Program-made: the position numbers and the translations under genes | Assembly: GCF_002939945.1 (NCBI RefSeq) | Contig: NZ_MDEB01000001.1 | Span: 372,001-436,000, forward strand | Length of the DNA: 64,000 nucleotides | Source: Xanthomonas arboricola pv. populi | GTDB taxonomy: Bacteria; Pseudomonadota; Gammaproteobacteria; Xanthomonadales; Xanthomonadaceae | Direction: 5' to 3' | The notes under the pieces: generated by a model | What the model was told of the DNA's origin: nothing | Seen by the model: only the letters and a program-made list of their open reading frames with translations | The model's database searches: none | In this document: positions 8,804-18,274 of the stretch, piece after piece | How the letters are laid out: each line of letters opens with the position of its first letter | Numbering within the stretch: the first letter of the stretch is position 1

Positions 8804-8912
8804 GGTCCTTGCCCGCCCACCGTCGCGGGACCTTATGCGGCATGGATGCCGCATAAGAGCTTACATGGATGTACTTGCGGCGTGTCCTGCGATGGTGGGC
8901 GGGCAAGGGCCC
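8804..8912. repeat. Palindromic dispersed repeat, copy 1
   Basis: The outer arms 8807-8831 and 8884-8908 are inverted repeats with only 2 mismatches in 25. Inside lies a perfect 11-bp hairpin (arms starting TTATGCGGCAT, 8833-8856) and a small TACAT/ATGTA hairpin, giving a cloverleaf-like fold. A second copy in opposite orientation is at 17109-17210. No transposase is present. The rest of 8913-9008 holds nothing I recognise. Confidence 0.85.
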
Positions 8913-9008
8913 TGCAGCCAAGTCGCAGATCACCCGCTCTGCACTAGACCGGAATGAAGTCGTTGTCTTAGCCGACTTCAGAGCGGCCAAGCGCCTTGTC
9001 ACCCGCGC

Positions 9009-10589
9009 TCAATGCCCGCCAGCCGCCGCTGCGCCGCCCGCACCTGCCCCGAACGGCGGCTTGGCCAGCCACAGGAAGAAGATGATCGCCAGGAACGTCC
9101 AGCCGAGCACGTAGAAGATGTCGTTGAAGCCCATCTGCGAGGCCTGGTGATTGATCATGTTGTTCAGCGAGGCCGCGCCGCGTTGCAGGTCGCCCTGCCC
9201 CATGGCGGTGACCTGCTCCTGCATGCCCGGCGTATACACCGAGATGTGTTCGGTGATGTGCGCATGGTGCACCTGGGTGCGGCGTGCCCACAGATAGGTG
9301 GTCAACGATGCGGCGAAACTGCCGCCCAGGGTACGCAGGAAGGTGGCCAGGCCCGAGCCTGCCGCGATCTCGCGACCGTCCAGGTCGGAAAGCAGGATCT
9401 GCAGCACCGGCATGAAGAACAGGGCCACGCCCACGCCCATCACCAGCTGCACGGTGGCCACATGGCCGAAGTCCACCTGCAGGTTGAAGTTGGAGCGCAG
9501 GAAGCTGGTGAACGACAGGAAGATGAAGGCGACGGTGGCGAGCATGCGCAGGTCGAAACGCAGCGCGTACTTGCCCACGAACGGCGTCATCAGCACCGGC
9601 AGGATGCCGATCGGCGCGGTGGCAAGGCCGGCCCAGATCGCGGTGTAGCCCATGTCGCGCTGCAGCCATTGCGGAATCAGCAGACTGACGCTGAAAAATG
9701 CCGCATAGGCCACCACCATCGCCAGCGTGCCGGCGCGGAAGTTACGATGCCGGAACAGCTTGAGATCGACGATGGGGTCCTTGTCGGTGAGCTCCCAGAT
9801 CACGAACACCACCAGCGCCACCGCAGCGACGCAGGCCAGCACCACGATCTTGTCGGAAGAGAACCAGTCCTCGTCGTTGCCCAGGTCCAGCACCAGCTGC
9901 AGCGCACCGACGCCGACCACCAGCAGGATCAGGCCGATGTAGTCCATGCGCGGCTTTTCCAGCTGCTCGGGGCGATGCCGCAGCTGCGAGCCGACGATAC
10001 TGCTGGCGATGATGCCCAGCGGCACGTTGATCAGGAAGATCCATTCCCAGCTGTAGTTGTCGGTGATCCAGCCGCCCAGGATCGGCCCGGCGATCGGTGC
10101 CACCACGGTGATCATCGCCAGCAGGGCGAGCGCCTGCCCGCGTTTTTCGCGTGGGTAGATCGATACCAGCAGGCTCTGGGTGATCGGGTACATCGGCCCG
10201 GCAACAAATCCCTGCAGCGCACGCGACACCACCAGCATGCCCATGCTCTGGGCCAGGCCGCACAGCAACGAGGCCACGGTGAAGGCCAGCGTCGACCACA
10301 CGAACAACTTGGTCTCGCCGAAGCGGCGGCTCAGCCAGCCGGTCAGCGGCAAGGCGATCGCGGTGCTGACCGCGAACGAGGTGATGACCCAGGTGGCCTG
10401 CTGCGAGCTGGCGCCGAGATTGCCGGCGATGGTCGGCAACGAGACGTTGGCGATGGTGGTGTCCAGCACCTGCATGAACGAGGCCATCGCCAGGCCCACG
10501 GTGCACAGCGCCACGCTCGCCGGGCGAAAGCCGGCGGCGGGCGCAGGTGCCGAGGGACCGCCTGGCGCGGTGGGAGCTTGCGAAGACAT
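9009..10589 (-). CDS. emrB: Multidrug efflux MFS permease, DHA2 family (EmrB-like)
   Basis: A 526-residue, 14-TM drug:proton antiporter. The N-terminus runs MASFMQVLDTTIANVSLPTIAG, the DHA2 motif D1 region (LDxTIxNVALP) of EmrB/QacA proteins, and motif A (GWLSRRFGETK) and motif C-like glycine-rich segments follow. It lies six bases after emrA and closes the operon emrR-emrC-emrA-emrB. With EmrA and the outer-membrane EmrC it should form a tripartite pump exporting hydrophobic compounds from the cytoplasm across both membranes. Confidence 0.93.
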   Translation of the reverse strand: MSSQAPTAPGGPSAPAPAAGFRPASVALCTVGLAMASFMQVLDTTIANVSLPTIAGNLGASSQQATWVITSFAVSTAIALPLTGWLSRRFGETKLFVWSTLAFTVASLLCGLAQSMGMLVVSRALQGFVAGPMYPITQSLLVSIYPREKRGQALALLAMITVVAPIAGPILGGWITDNYSWEWIFLINVPLGIIASSIVGSQLRHRPEQLEKPRMDYIGLILLVVGVGALQLVLDLGNDEDWFSSDKIVVLACVAAVALVVFVIWELTDKDPIVDLKLFRHRNFRAGTLAMVVAYAAFFSVSLLIPQWLQRDMGYTAIWAGLATAPIGILPVLMTPFVGKYALRFDLRMLATVAFIFLSFTSFLRSNFNLQVDFGHVATVQLVMGVGVALFFMPVLQILLSDLDGREIAAGSGLATFLRTLGGSFAASLTTYLWARRTQVHHAHITEHISVYTPGMQEQVTAMGQGDLQRGAASLNNMINHQASQMGFNDIFYVLGWTFLAIIFFLWLAKPPFGAGAGGAAAAGGH

Positions 10590-10595
10590 GCTGGC

Positions 10596-11789
10596 TCAGC
10601 CCGCCTTGGACGCAGCCTGCGCAGGCAGGTTGTCCTGGATGATGCGTTGGATGTCCGCGTCGGCGGCCTGCAACTGCTGCGCATAGACGTCGGTGGAGAA
10701 CACCGCGCCATTGGCGAACTTGGTCGGCAACACGCTGCCCTGCTGGTCGTGCAGGTTGACGTCGACCTTCATCGACAAACCGATGCGCAGCGGATTGCCG
10801 GCCAGTTGCCTGGCATCGACCGCAATGCGTACCGGCACGCGCTGCACGATCTTGATCCAGTTGCCGCTGGCGTTTTGCGCCGGCAACAGCGAGAACGCGC
10901 TGCCGGTGCCCAGGCCCAGGCTTTCGATGCGGCCGGTGTAGTTGACGCCGCCGCCGTACAGATCCGAATGCAGTTCCACTTCCTGGCCCAGACGCATGTG
11001 CTTGAGCTGGGTTTCCTTGAAGTTGGCTTCCACCCACACCTGCTCCAGCGGCACCACCGCCATCAGCACGCTACCGGGTTGCACACGCTGGCCGAGCTGC
11101 GCCGAACGACGCGCCACGTACCCGGACACCGGCGCAATGACACCGGTGCGCGCATGGTTGAGATAGGCCTGACGCAGCTGCGCGGCGGCGGTCTGCACGT
11201 CCGGCTGGTTGGCCACCGCACTGTCGTCCACCAGCGCGCGGTTGCGTTCGAAGCTCTCGCGCGAACCGCTCACCGCCGCTTCGGCAGCGGCCAGCTCCTC
11301 GCGGGCATGCGCCAGTTCTTCGTTGGAGATCGCGCCGCTGGTGGCCAGATCCTTGCGGCGTGCGAAGTCGGCACGTGCGCTGCGCAAGCTCACCTCGCGC
11401 GAGGACAGTTCGGCCTGCGCGCCTTCCACGCTGCGGTACAGACCACGCACCTGGCGCACGGTCTTGGCCAGATTGGCCTCGGCCTGCTGCAACGCGACCG
11501 CGGTGTCGGCCGGGTCCAGCTGCACCAGCAACTGGCCGCGCTCCACGCGCATGCCGTCTTCGGCGCCGATGCTGACCACGGTGCCGCCGACCATCGGAGT
11601 GATCTGCACCTGGTTGCCCTGCACGTACGCGTCGTCGGTGTCCTCGTGCCAGCGGCCGACCAGGAAGTACCACACCACAAGAGCGATAATCGCCAGGATC
11701 ACCACGATGGCCACGATGCGCAGCGCCGCACGGCGCTTGCTGGGTGCGGCGGGCGCAGCTTGGGAGGAAGTTGGAGTCGTCTGGCTCAT
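10596..11789 (-). CDS. emrA: Membrane fusion protein of multidrug efflux (EmrA/HlyD family)
   Basis: A 397-residue periplasmic adaptor. A short Pro/Ala-rich cytoplasmic tail leads to a single TM anchor (ALRIVAIVVILAIIALVVWYFL). Then come the EmrA signature WHEDTDDAYVQGNQVQI, a lipoyl half (GxVxSIGAEDGMRVERGQLLVQLDP), a long coiled-coil hairpin (about residues 110-210) and the second lipoyl/beta-barrel part. I chose the internal ATG 11787-11789 (MSQTTPTS) over a longer frame because the extra 31 codons lie in the spacer after emrC and look non-coding. It bridges EmrB to EmrC. Confidence 0.92.
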   Translation of the reverse strand: MSQTTPTSSQAAPAAPSKRRAALRIVAIVVILAIIALVVWYFLVGRWHEDTDDAYVQGNQVQITPMVGGTVVSIGAEDGMRVERGQLLVQLDPADTAVALQQAEANLAKTVRQVRGLYRSVEGAQAELSSREVSLRSARADFARRKDLATSGAISNEELAHAREELAAAEAAVSGSRESFERNRALVDDSAVANQPDVQTAAAQLRQAYLNHARTGVIAPVSGYVARRSAQLGQRVQPGSVLMAVVPLEQVWVEANFKETQLKHMRLGQEVELHSDLYGGGVNYTGRIESLGLGTGSAFSLLPAQNASGNWIKIVQRVPVRIAVDARQLAGNPLRIGLSMKVDVNLHDQQGSVLPTKFANGAVFSTDVYAQQLQAADADIQRIIQDNLPAQAASKAG

Positions 11790-11799
11790 CGTCGCTGTC

Positions 11800-13314
11800 T
11801 CAGGAATTCGGTTGTGCGGAAGTGGTCGCGGCGTGTGCGGTGTCGCGCGCAGGTTCCGGCGTGAATCCGCCGCCCAGGGCACGCTGCAACCTCACCGAGG
11901 CCAACAGTTGTTGCGATTGCAGGCTGGCCATGCGCTGGCGTGCGGTGAGCAATTGCTCCTGCACGCTGAGCACTTCCAGATAGCTGCCGATACCGGCGCG
12001 GTAGCGCTGTTGCGCAAGCGCGAAGGCGGCGGTCACGGTCTGCACGGCGTCGTCCTGCGCACGTGCGCGCTGCTCCAGCGAACGCACGGCATTGACCTGG
12101 TCGGCCACCTCGCGCAGGGCGTCGATCACCTTCTGGTTGTAATCGGCCACCGCCAGGTCGTACTGCGCATCGCTGCCGGCCAGATTGGCGCGCAGCTTGC
12201 CGCCATCGAAGATCGGTAGGCTCAAGGCCGGCGCAACCACGCCGAATACCGAGGCGCTTTCCAGCAACTGGCCGACATCGCGATTCACCACCCCGCCCAG
12301 CGCAGTGATGTTGAAGCTGGGATAGAAACGGGTCTTGGCGGCGGCGATGTCCTGATTGGCGGCCTCCACGCGCCAGCGCGCGGCGACCACGTCGGGACGG
12401 CGGCCCAGCAGGTCGGCCGGCAGGTTGCTCGGCAACTGCGTGGCGCTTGCCGCACCCAGCGTGGGGCGTGCGATCTCCAGCCCGCGATCCGGGCCCTGCC
12501 CGGCCAGCGCGGCCAGCGCGTTGCGCGCCTCGTCGATCTGCTGCTGCGCGGACTGCAGCTGCTGCTGCGCCGACGGCACGCGGGCCTGCACCTGGCGCAC
12601 CTGCAGATCGCTGTCGATGCCGGCGCCGCGACGTTGCCGGGTGAGCTCCAGGGTCTTCTGCACGCGGGTCAACTCGTCGTTGGCCACGTCGTGCAGGCGC
12701 CATGCGTAGTCGAGCTGCGCATAGGCTTCGGCAATCGCCGCCGACAGGTTCAGGCGTGCCGCCTGTGCGTCCACGTCGGCCGCATGCGCCTGGTCCACCG
12801 CCGCTTCCCAGGCGGCGCGCTTGCCGCCCCACAGGTCCACGCCATAGCGGAAATCCAGCGCCAGTTGGCCGTTGCCGCCGAACTTGCCGCCGCGTTCCTC
12901 GCCCACCATCGATTCGGGCAACTGCACGCCCGCATAGCCGCCGGACACCGACAGGCTGGGGCCACGATCGGCCTGCGCGCTACCGATGCGTGCCTGCGCC
13001 TGACGCAGGCGCGCATCGGCCGCGGCCAGGCTGGGGCTGTGCTGCAGGCCTTCGGCAATCAGCGTGTTCAATTGCGCATCGCCCAGGGCGCGCCACCAAT
13101 CGCTGGTCGGCCAGGCGGCCGGGCTCAGGTTGGCCTGCGCAAGGGTGCGCTCGGCATGCAGCGCGCCCGGCTCCAGCACGGTGCCCTGCGGGGCAAGCCC
13201 GCGGCTACTGGCGCAGGCGGCCAGCGCCAGCGTCAGCGCAGTGAGGACGAGCGGCCGCGCAAGCTGCGTGGAGCGCAGGCGCAGCATCTGGATCGGGGAA
13301 CTAGCAGCGTTCAT
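11800..13314 (-). CDS. emrC: Outer-membrane efflux lipoprotein (NodT/OprM family)
   Basis: A 504-residue TolC-type outer-membrane channel. It has a lipoprotein signal (LVLTALTLALAACASS; lipobox LAAC) and then the two repeated OEP domains with long alpha-helical hairpins (SAQQQLQSAQQQIDEARNAL). The NodT-family stretch LPADLLGRRPDVVAARWRVEAAN lies in the middle. The ATG at 13312-13314 overlaps the emrR stop by ATGA, so translation is probably coupled. The same order is known in Stenotrophomonas maltophilia as emrRCAB. Confidence 0.92.
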   Translation of the reverse strand: MNAASSPIQMLRLRSTQLARPLVLTALTLALAACASSRGLAPQGTVLEPGALHAERTLAQANLSPAAWPTSDWWRALGDAQLNTLIAEGLQHSPSLAAADARLRQAQARIGSAQADRGPSLSVSGGYAGVQLPESMVGEERGGKFGGNGQLALDFRYGVDLWGGKRAAWEAAVDQAHAADVDAQAARLNLSAAIAEAYAQLDYAWRLHDVANDELTRVQKTLELTRQRRGAGIDSDLQVRQVQARVPSAQQQLQSAQQQIDEARNALAALAGQGPDRGLEIARPTLGAASATQLPSNLPADLLGRRPDVVAARWRVEAANQDIAAAKTRFYPSFNITALGGVVNRDVGQLLESASVFGVVAPALSLPIFDGGKLRANLAGSDAQYDLAVADYNQKVIDALREVADQVNAVRSLEQRARAQDDAVQTVTAAFALAQQRYRAGIGSYLEVLSVQEQLLTARQRMASLQSQQLLASVRLQRALGGGFTPEPARDTAHAATTSAQPNS

Positions 13315-13751
13315 GAGTTCAGTGCATCGCGGACACGGATGAGAAGAGAGGTGAGTTGCTCGCGCTCGGGCGGGGCCAGATCGCGCAGGCCATGCTCGAT
13401 GACGCGTTCGCCGCGCAGCTTCAGGCGCTCCCACAGCGCCACGCCCTGTTCGGTCATGACGATCTGCAGCGCGCGCCGGTCCTGCGCATGCGGTTCGCGT
13501 CGCACCGCACCGAGCGCTTCGAGCTTGTCGAGCAGGCGGGTGACCGCGCTCGGGGTCTGGTCCAGCGCCAGCGCCAGTTCGTTGGCCGTGCAGGGCGAGC
13601 GCACCGCCAGAATCTTCAGACCGACGTAGTGGCTGAAGCCGAAGTCCGGCAACTCGCCCTTCATTTCGGCATCGAGCTGACGCATCAGCGCGTCGCGCAC
13701 CTGGCGCAACAGCAGGCCAAGCGACGGCGAGGCGGTGGAGAGGTCATTCAT
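13311..13751 (-). CDS. emrR: MarR-family transcriptional repressor of the efflux operon (EmrR-like)
   Basis: A 146-residue winged-helix regulator with the MarR DNA-binding core: helix-turn-helix ANELALALDQTPSAVTRLLDKLEALGAV and the wing with the conserved Asp-Arg pair RREPHAQDRRALQI. The N- and C-terminal helices form the dimer interface. MarR proteins repress in the absence of a phenolic or hydrophobic ligand. It is the first gene of the efflux operon and has a perfect inverted repeat directly upstream, so autoregulation is likely. By family analogy, ligand binding releases the operator. Confidence 0.92.
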   Translation of the reverse strand: MNDLSTASPSLGLLLRQVRDALMRQLDAEMKGELPDFGFSHYVGLKILAVRSPCTANELALALDQTPSAVTRLLDKLEALGAVRREPHAQDRRALQIVMTEQGVALWERLKLRGERVIEHGLRDLAPPEREQLTSLLIRVRDALNS

Positions 13752-13776
13752 GGCCGGCTATTTTCTTCTGAAAAAT

Positions 13777-13796
13777 ATATTTGTCAACGCAAATAT
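13777..13796 (-). promoter_or_regulatory. Inverted-repeat operator over the emrRCAB promoter
   Basis: ATATTTG (13777-13783), six bases, CAAATAT (13790-13796) form a perfect 7+7 palindrome in an unusually AT-rich patch 26 bases before the emrR start. On the minus strand the centre and right half contain TTGACA, a perfect -35 box, so a bound dimer would block RNA polymerase. This fits a MarR-type operator. Confidence 0.7.
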
Positions 13797-13874
13797 CTCA
13801 AACGGGATTAAACCGCCAGCAAGGATCGCCACCTTACGCGCCCGCATCCATGGCCTGGTAATACAATTGCGCCA

Positions 13875-14726
13875 ATGACTATCGAAAACCCGCCAACCAC
13901 GATCGATGCGTTGCCACCCGGCGTACGGCACAGCTTCGAATGGGCCGATGGACCGGAAGTGATCGCATTCCTGGCCGATCTGCGCGCGGTGTGGGCGCCG
14001 GAGACCGTTCGGCATGCGCATGTCCGCGGGCAGCTGATGTATGTGGAACACGGCGTACTGACGGTGCACACCGAACAGGGAACCCTGTCGCTACCGCCGG
14101 GCTGCGCTGGCTGGATGCCGCCTGGCCAGCAGCACACCGTGGAGCTGGCCGGGCCGCTGCGCGGTTGGGGGGTGGTGGTCCGGCCGGACGCCTGCGCTGC
14201 GTTGCCCGCGCAAGGCGGGGTGATCCGCCTGACCGGACTCGCCCGCGAGGTGATCATGCGCGCAGCCGACTGGCCGCTGGGTCAGCCATTGGACCCCGCG
14301 CGGCAACGCCTGGCCGCGGTGCTGCTGGACGAGCTGCGCCAGGTGCAGATCGACCACCTGCACCTGCCTATGCCGGCCGACCGGCGGCTGCTGCGCATCG
14401 CCCGGCAGTTGCTCGATACCCCGGCCGACCCGCGCCCGCTGGACGCCTGGGCCGACTGGGGCGGCCTGTCGGCGCGCAGCCTGAGCCGGCATTTCCGCAG
14501 CGAGACCGGGCTGAGTTTCGCGCAATGGCGGCAGCAGGCCCGGCTGGCGGAGGCGCTGCGGCGGCTCAGCCAGGGCAGACCGGTCGCCCAGGTCGCCGAC
14601 CAGCTCGGATACAGCAGCCCCAGCGCCTTCGTCAGTGTGTTTCACCGCCATTTCGGCGCCCCACCCACGCGTTATCTGGCCGGCACGAATGCGCGCGGCT
14701 TGGCATCCCCCGCCGCATCCGGATAA
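13875..14726 (+). CDS. AraC-family transcriptional regulator with cupin sensor domain
   Basis: A 283-residue regulator. The N-terminal part is an AraC-binding cupin ([43 protein letters not shown]). The C-terminal third carries the two helix-turn-helix motifs: [27 protein letters not shown] and then [32 protein letters not shown], the conserved AraC signature. The ligand and targets are unknown. It is divergent from emrRCAB across the short AT-rich gap that also holds the MarR operator, so cross-regulation is possible but unproven. Confidence 0.92.
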   Translation: MTIENPPTTIDALPPGVRHSFEWADGPEVIAFLADLRAVWAPETVRHAHVRGQLMYVEHGVLTVHTEQGTLSLPPGCAGWMPPGQQHTVELAGPLRGWGVVVRPDACAALPAQGGVIRLTGLAREVIMRAADWPLGQPLDPARQRLAAVLLDELRQVQIDHLHLPMPADRRLLRIARQLLDTPADPRPLDAWADWGGLSARSLSRHFRSETGLSFAQWRQQARLAEALRRLSQGRPVAQVADQLGYSSPSAFVSVFHRHFGAPPTRYLAGTNARGLASPAASG

Positions 14727-14787
14727 TCGGCGCTCTTCGAGCTCGTGCCACGGCGCGGGCTCCTCTTTACGTAGGACCTGGCTTTAC

Positions 14788-17031
14788 ATGACCGATCTGA
14801 CCCGCCCCACCTTCCATGGCTTCGAGCAGCTGCCGCTGCGCGAGTACGCCGAACGCGCCTATCTCGACTATTCGATGTACGTGGTGCTCGACCGCGCCCT
14901 GCCGTTCCTGGGTGACGGCCTGAAGCCGGTGCAGCGGCGCATCATCTTCGCGATGAGCGAGCTGGGCCTGAATGCCGCTGCCAAGCCGAAGAAATCCGCG
15001 CGCACCGTGGGCGATGTGATCGGTAAGTACCACCCGCACGGCGACAGCGCCTGCTACGAAGCGCTGGTGCTGATGGCGCAGCCGTTTTCGTACCGTTACC
15101 CGCTGATCGAGGGCCAGGGCAACTTCGGCTCCACCGACGACCCCAAGTCGTTCGCGGCAATGCGCTACACCGAATCCAAGCTGACCCCGATCGCCGAGGT
15201 GCTGCTGGGCGAGATCAGCCAGGGCACCACCGATTGGGCGCCCAACTTCGACGGCACGCTGGAGGAGCCGACCTGGCTGCCGGCACGCCTGCCGCACCTG
15301 TTGCTCAACGGCACCACCGGTATTGCCGTCGGCATGGCCACCGACGTGCCGCCGCACAACCTCAACGAGATCGTCAGCGCGCTGCTGCGCCTGCTCGACA
15401 ATCCCGATGCCACGGTTGCCGAACTGTGCGAACACGTGCTCGGCCCGGACTACCCGACCACCGCCGAAATCATCACCCCGGTGGCCGACCTGCGCGCAAT
15501 CTACGAGACCGGCCACGGCAGCGTGCGCGCACGTGCCACCTACAAGAAAGAACACGCCAACATCGTCATCGACGCGCTGCCGTACCAGGTCTCGCCGTCC
15601 AAGGTGATCGAGCAGATCGCCCAGCAGATGCGCGCCAAGAAGCTGCCGTGGCTGGAAGACATCCGCGACGAGTCCGACCACACCAGCCCGGTGCGCGTGG
15701 TGCTGGTGCCGCGCTCCAACCGTGTCGACGCCGAGCAGTTGATGGGCCACCTGTTCGTCACCACCGATCTCGAGCGCAGCTACCGCGTCAATCTCAACGT
15801 GATCGGCCTGGATGGTCGCCCGCAGGTGAAGAACCTGCGCCAACTGCTGAGCGAGTGGCTGACCTTCCGCAGCGACACCGTCACCCGCCGCCTCAACCAT
15901 CGCCTGCAGAAGGTCGAGCGCCGCCTGCACCTGTTGGAAGGCTTGTTGATCGCCTTCCTCAACCTGGACGAAGTGATCCGCATCGTCCGCAGCGAGGACG
16001 AACCCAAGCCGGTGCTGATCGCCCGCTTCGCGCTCAGCGAGGAGCAGGCCGAATACATCCTGGAAACCAAGCTGCGCCAGCTGGCGCGCCTGGAAGAAAT
16101 GAAGATCCGCGGCGAGCAGGAAGCACTGGCCAAGGAACGCGCGCAGTTGATGGCGATCCTGGAAAGCAAGACCAAGCTGAAGAAGCTGATCAAGGACGAA
16201 CTGACCGCCGACGCCAAGAAGTTCGGCGACGCACGTCGTTCGCCGCTGGTGCAGCGTGGCGCTGCGCAAGCAATTGACGAGACCGAGATGGTCGCCAGCG
16301 AACCGATGACCGTGGTGCTGTCGGAAAAGGGCTGGGTACGCGCGGCCAAGGGCCACGAGGTCGATCCGGCCGGCATGTCGTATCGCGAAGGCGACAGCCT
16401 GCTGGCGGCGGTGCGCAGCCGCAGCACGCATCAGGTGGCGTTCCTGGATTCGGAAGGCCGTGCCTATTCGACCGCGGTGCACACCCTGCCCTCGGCACGC
16501 GGCAACGGCGAACCGTTGACCGGACGTTTCTCGCCGGCCTCGGGCGCGGCGTTCCAGGTCATGGCCAGTGCCGATAACGCCACCCGCTTCGTGCTGGCGT
16601 CCTCGCATGGCTACGGCTTCGTCACCCGCTTCGAAAACCTCACCGGTCGCAACAAGGCCGGCAAGGCGATGCTCAACCTGACCACCGGCGCGCATGTGCT
16701 GACGCCTGCGCAGGTGACCAATCCGCAGAGCGACCGCATCGTGGCCGTCACCAGCGCCGGCAATCTGCTGGCGGTGACCGCCAGCGATGTGCCCGAGCTG
16801 GACAAGGGCAAAGGCAACAAGATCATCGACATCCCCAAGGCCAAGCTCGGTACCGAGCGCGTGGTCGCGGTGGTGGCGGTGGCACCGGGCAACACGCTGC
16901 TGGTGCGCAGCGGCGCACGCACCATGAGCCTGTCGTTCAAGGACCTGGATACCTATGTGGGCGCGCGTGCGAGTCGCGGGGCGTTGTTGCCGCGAGGGTG
17001 GCAGAAGGTGGACGGGCTGGAAGTGCAGTAA
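14788..17031 (+). CDS. parC: DNA topoisomerase IV subunit A
   Basis: A 747-residue ParC. The N-terminus holds the canonical type IIA breakage-reunion start ([35 protein letters not shown]). The catalytic Tyr is at about residue 127 in [11 protein letters not shown], and the quinolone-determining region [19 protein letters not shown] is in wild-type-like form, with the Ser and Glu positions present. The C-terminal beta-pinwheel wraps DNA. With ParE (not in the window) it decatenates chromosomes. I used ATG 14788 (MTDLTRPTF), preceded by TAGGA; the 51 extra upstream codons overlap the araC end and are not ParC-like. Confidence 0.96.
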   Translation: MTDLTRPTFHGFEQLPLREYAERAYLDYSMYVVLDRALPFLGDGLKPVQRRIIFAMSELGLNAAAKPKKSARTVGDVIGKYHPHGDSACYEALVLMAQPFSYRYPLIEGQGNFGSTDDPKSFAAMRYTESKLTPIAEVLLGEISQGTTDWAPNFDGTLEEPTWLPARLPHLLLNGTTGIAVGMATDVPPHNLNEIVSALLRLLDNPDATVAELCEHVLGPDYPTTAEIITPVADLRAIYETGHGSVRARATYKKEHANIVIDALPYQVSPSKVIEQIAQQMRAKKLPWLEDIRDESDHTSPVRVVLVPRSNRVDAEQLMGHLFVTTDLERSYRVNLNVIGLDGRPQVKNLRQLLSEWLTFRSDTVTRRLNHRLQKVERRLHLLEGLLIAFLNLDEVIRIVRSEDEPKPVLIARFALSEEQAEYILETKLRQLARLEEMKIRGEQEALAKERAQLMAILESKTKLKKLIKDELTADAKKFGDARRSPLVQRGAAQAIDETEMVASEPMTVVLSEKGWVRAAKGHEVDPAGMSYREGDSLLAAVRSRSTHQVAFLDSEGRAYSTAVHTLPSARGNGEPLTGRFSPASGAAFQVMASADNATRFVLASSHGYGFVTRFENLTGRNKAGKAMLNLTTGAHVLTPAQVTNPQSDRIVAVTSAGNLLAVTASDVPELDKGKGNKIIDIPKAKLGTERVVAVVAVAPGNTLLVRSGARTMSLSFKDLDTYVGARASRGALLPRGWQKVDGLEVQ

Positions 17032-17108
17032 CGGCTATTCACCGACGTGGCGCGCAGCGGCGCGTTCGAAGCTGCCGCTGCCTCGATTCTGCGGATTTGC
17101 TGCAGGGT

Positions 17109-17210
17109 CCTTGCCCACCCACCATCGCAGGACACGCCGCAAGTACGTCCCTGTAGGCTCTTACGCGGCATCCATGCCGCGTAAGGTCCCGCGACGGTGG
17201 GCGGACAAGG
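17109..17210. repeat. Palindromic dispersed repeat, copy 2 (inverted)
   Basis: The outer arms 17109-17133 and 17186-17210 pair with few mismatches, and the inner hairpin at 17161-17184 is a perfect TTACGCGGCAT/ATGCCGCGTAA stem. It matches 8804-8912 in reverse orientation. It occupies the 327-base parC-tpm gap (17032-17358), the rest of which shows no gene. Confidence 0.85.
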
Positions 17211-17358
17211 ACCGGTCGAGATGGTCGGTGCGCGGGGGTGTGCGCAGTGCATGTCGCGCGGCGGTGCGGTGTGGTCTGAGCGCTTTCTTTCGATCTGCAG
17301 TGTGAGTGCCATTGGCTGCATCACGGCACTCGTCAACGCAAACCGACAAGACAACATC

Positions 17359-18015
17359 ATGGACACAGATTTCTGGCTGCAACGTTGGCAGAACGGTCAG
17401 ACCGGCTTCCATCAGGACCAGGTGATGCCGTTGCTGCAAAAGCACTGGCCGGCGTTGCAGTTGCCGAAGGCTGCCCGGGTGCTGGTGCCGTTGTGCGGCA
17501 AGACGCTGGACCTGCACTGGTTGGCCGCACAAGGTCATCGCGTGCTCGGTGTGGAGATATCGCCGCTGGCGGTGACGCAATTCTTCGCTGATGCCGGCCT
17601 GCAACCGCAGCGACACACCAGCCGCGCGGGCGAGCACTTCATCGCCGGCCCGCTCGAAATCATCTGCGGCGACGCATTTGCACTGGAGCCAAGCGTGCTG
17701 GCCGAGTGCAGCGCCGTCTACGACCGCGCCGCCCTGATCGCCCTGCCTGCCGGCTTGCGCCAACGCTATCTGCACAGCACGTACGCGCGCCTGCCTGCGG
17801 GATGCCGCGGACTGTTGATCACCCTGGACTATCCGCAGGCCGAAAAGGCCGGCCCGCCGTTTTCGGTGGACGCTGCCGAGGTGCACACGCTGTTCGACAT
17901 GCAATGGCAGGTGCAGCAACTGGAACACCGCGACATCCTCGATCAGGAGCCGCGCTTTCGTGCCGGTGGCGTCACTGCGCTGTCGACCGGCGTCTATCGC
18001 CTGCAACGCAACTGA
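17359..18015 (+). CDS. tpm: Thiopurine S-methyltransferase
   Basis: A 218-residue SAM-dependent methyltransferase of the TPMT family. It starts with the signature FWLQRWQNGQTGFHQDQV, then SAM motif I (ARVLVPLCGKTLDLHWLAAQGHRVLGVEIS) and YDRAALIALP. Bacterial Tpm methylates aromatic thiols and selenium or tellurium oxyanions, so it may have a detoxification role. I chose ATG 17359 (MDTDFWLQ), which matches the family N-terminus; the longer upstream frame runs out of the palindromic repeat and is not coding. The 259-base gap to the converging ferritin gene shows nothing clear. Confidence 0.93.
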   Translation: MDTDFWLQRWQNGQTGFHQDQVMPLLQKHWPALQLPKAARVLVPLCGKTLDLHWLAAQGHRVLGVEISPLAVTQFFADAGLQPQRHTSRAGEHFIAGPLEIICGDAFALEPSVLAECSAVYDRAALIALPAGLRQRYLHSTYARLPAGCRGLLITLDYPQAEKAGPPFSVDAAEVHTLFDMQWQVQQLEHRDILDQEPRFRAGGVTALSTGVYRLQRN

Positions 18016-18274
18016 CTGTCGCAGGCGAACGCTCTGTCGCGGCCGAATACTGCATTCGCATCAGTCGGCCGCTCCATCCATCGCATGATCAGCGCGTCGC
18101 GAGCCGATCGAGAACCGTGCTGCAGAACGGCGTGATGCGCCAAGCGGCAAGCTGCAGCAAACCGCCGGCAGCTGACGCAGTCCACGCAGCAATCGCGATG
18201 CATAGCACGGTACCTGCCGATTGCAACCTGCGCTGCGCCCGCTCAGCGGCTGCGCAGCGCCCAGTCACCCGGGC

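Noticed and set aside
8804..9002. Small proteins encoded by the palindromic repeat (HHRRTRRKY-type peptides in both copies)
   Set aside because: The shared peptide simply reflects the shared DNA palindrome; no ribosome site, and frames differ outside the repeat.
9012..11864. Open frame of about 950 codons on the plus strand opposite emrB/emrA
   Set aside because: Antisense to two clear efflux genes; composition (His/Arg/Gln-rich) is typical of a shadow frame.
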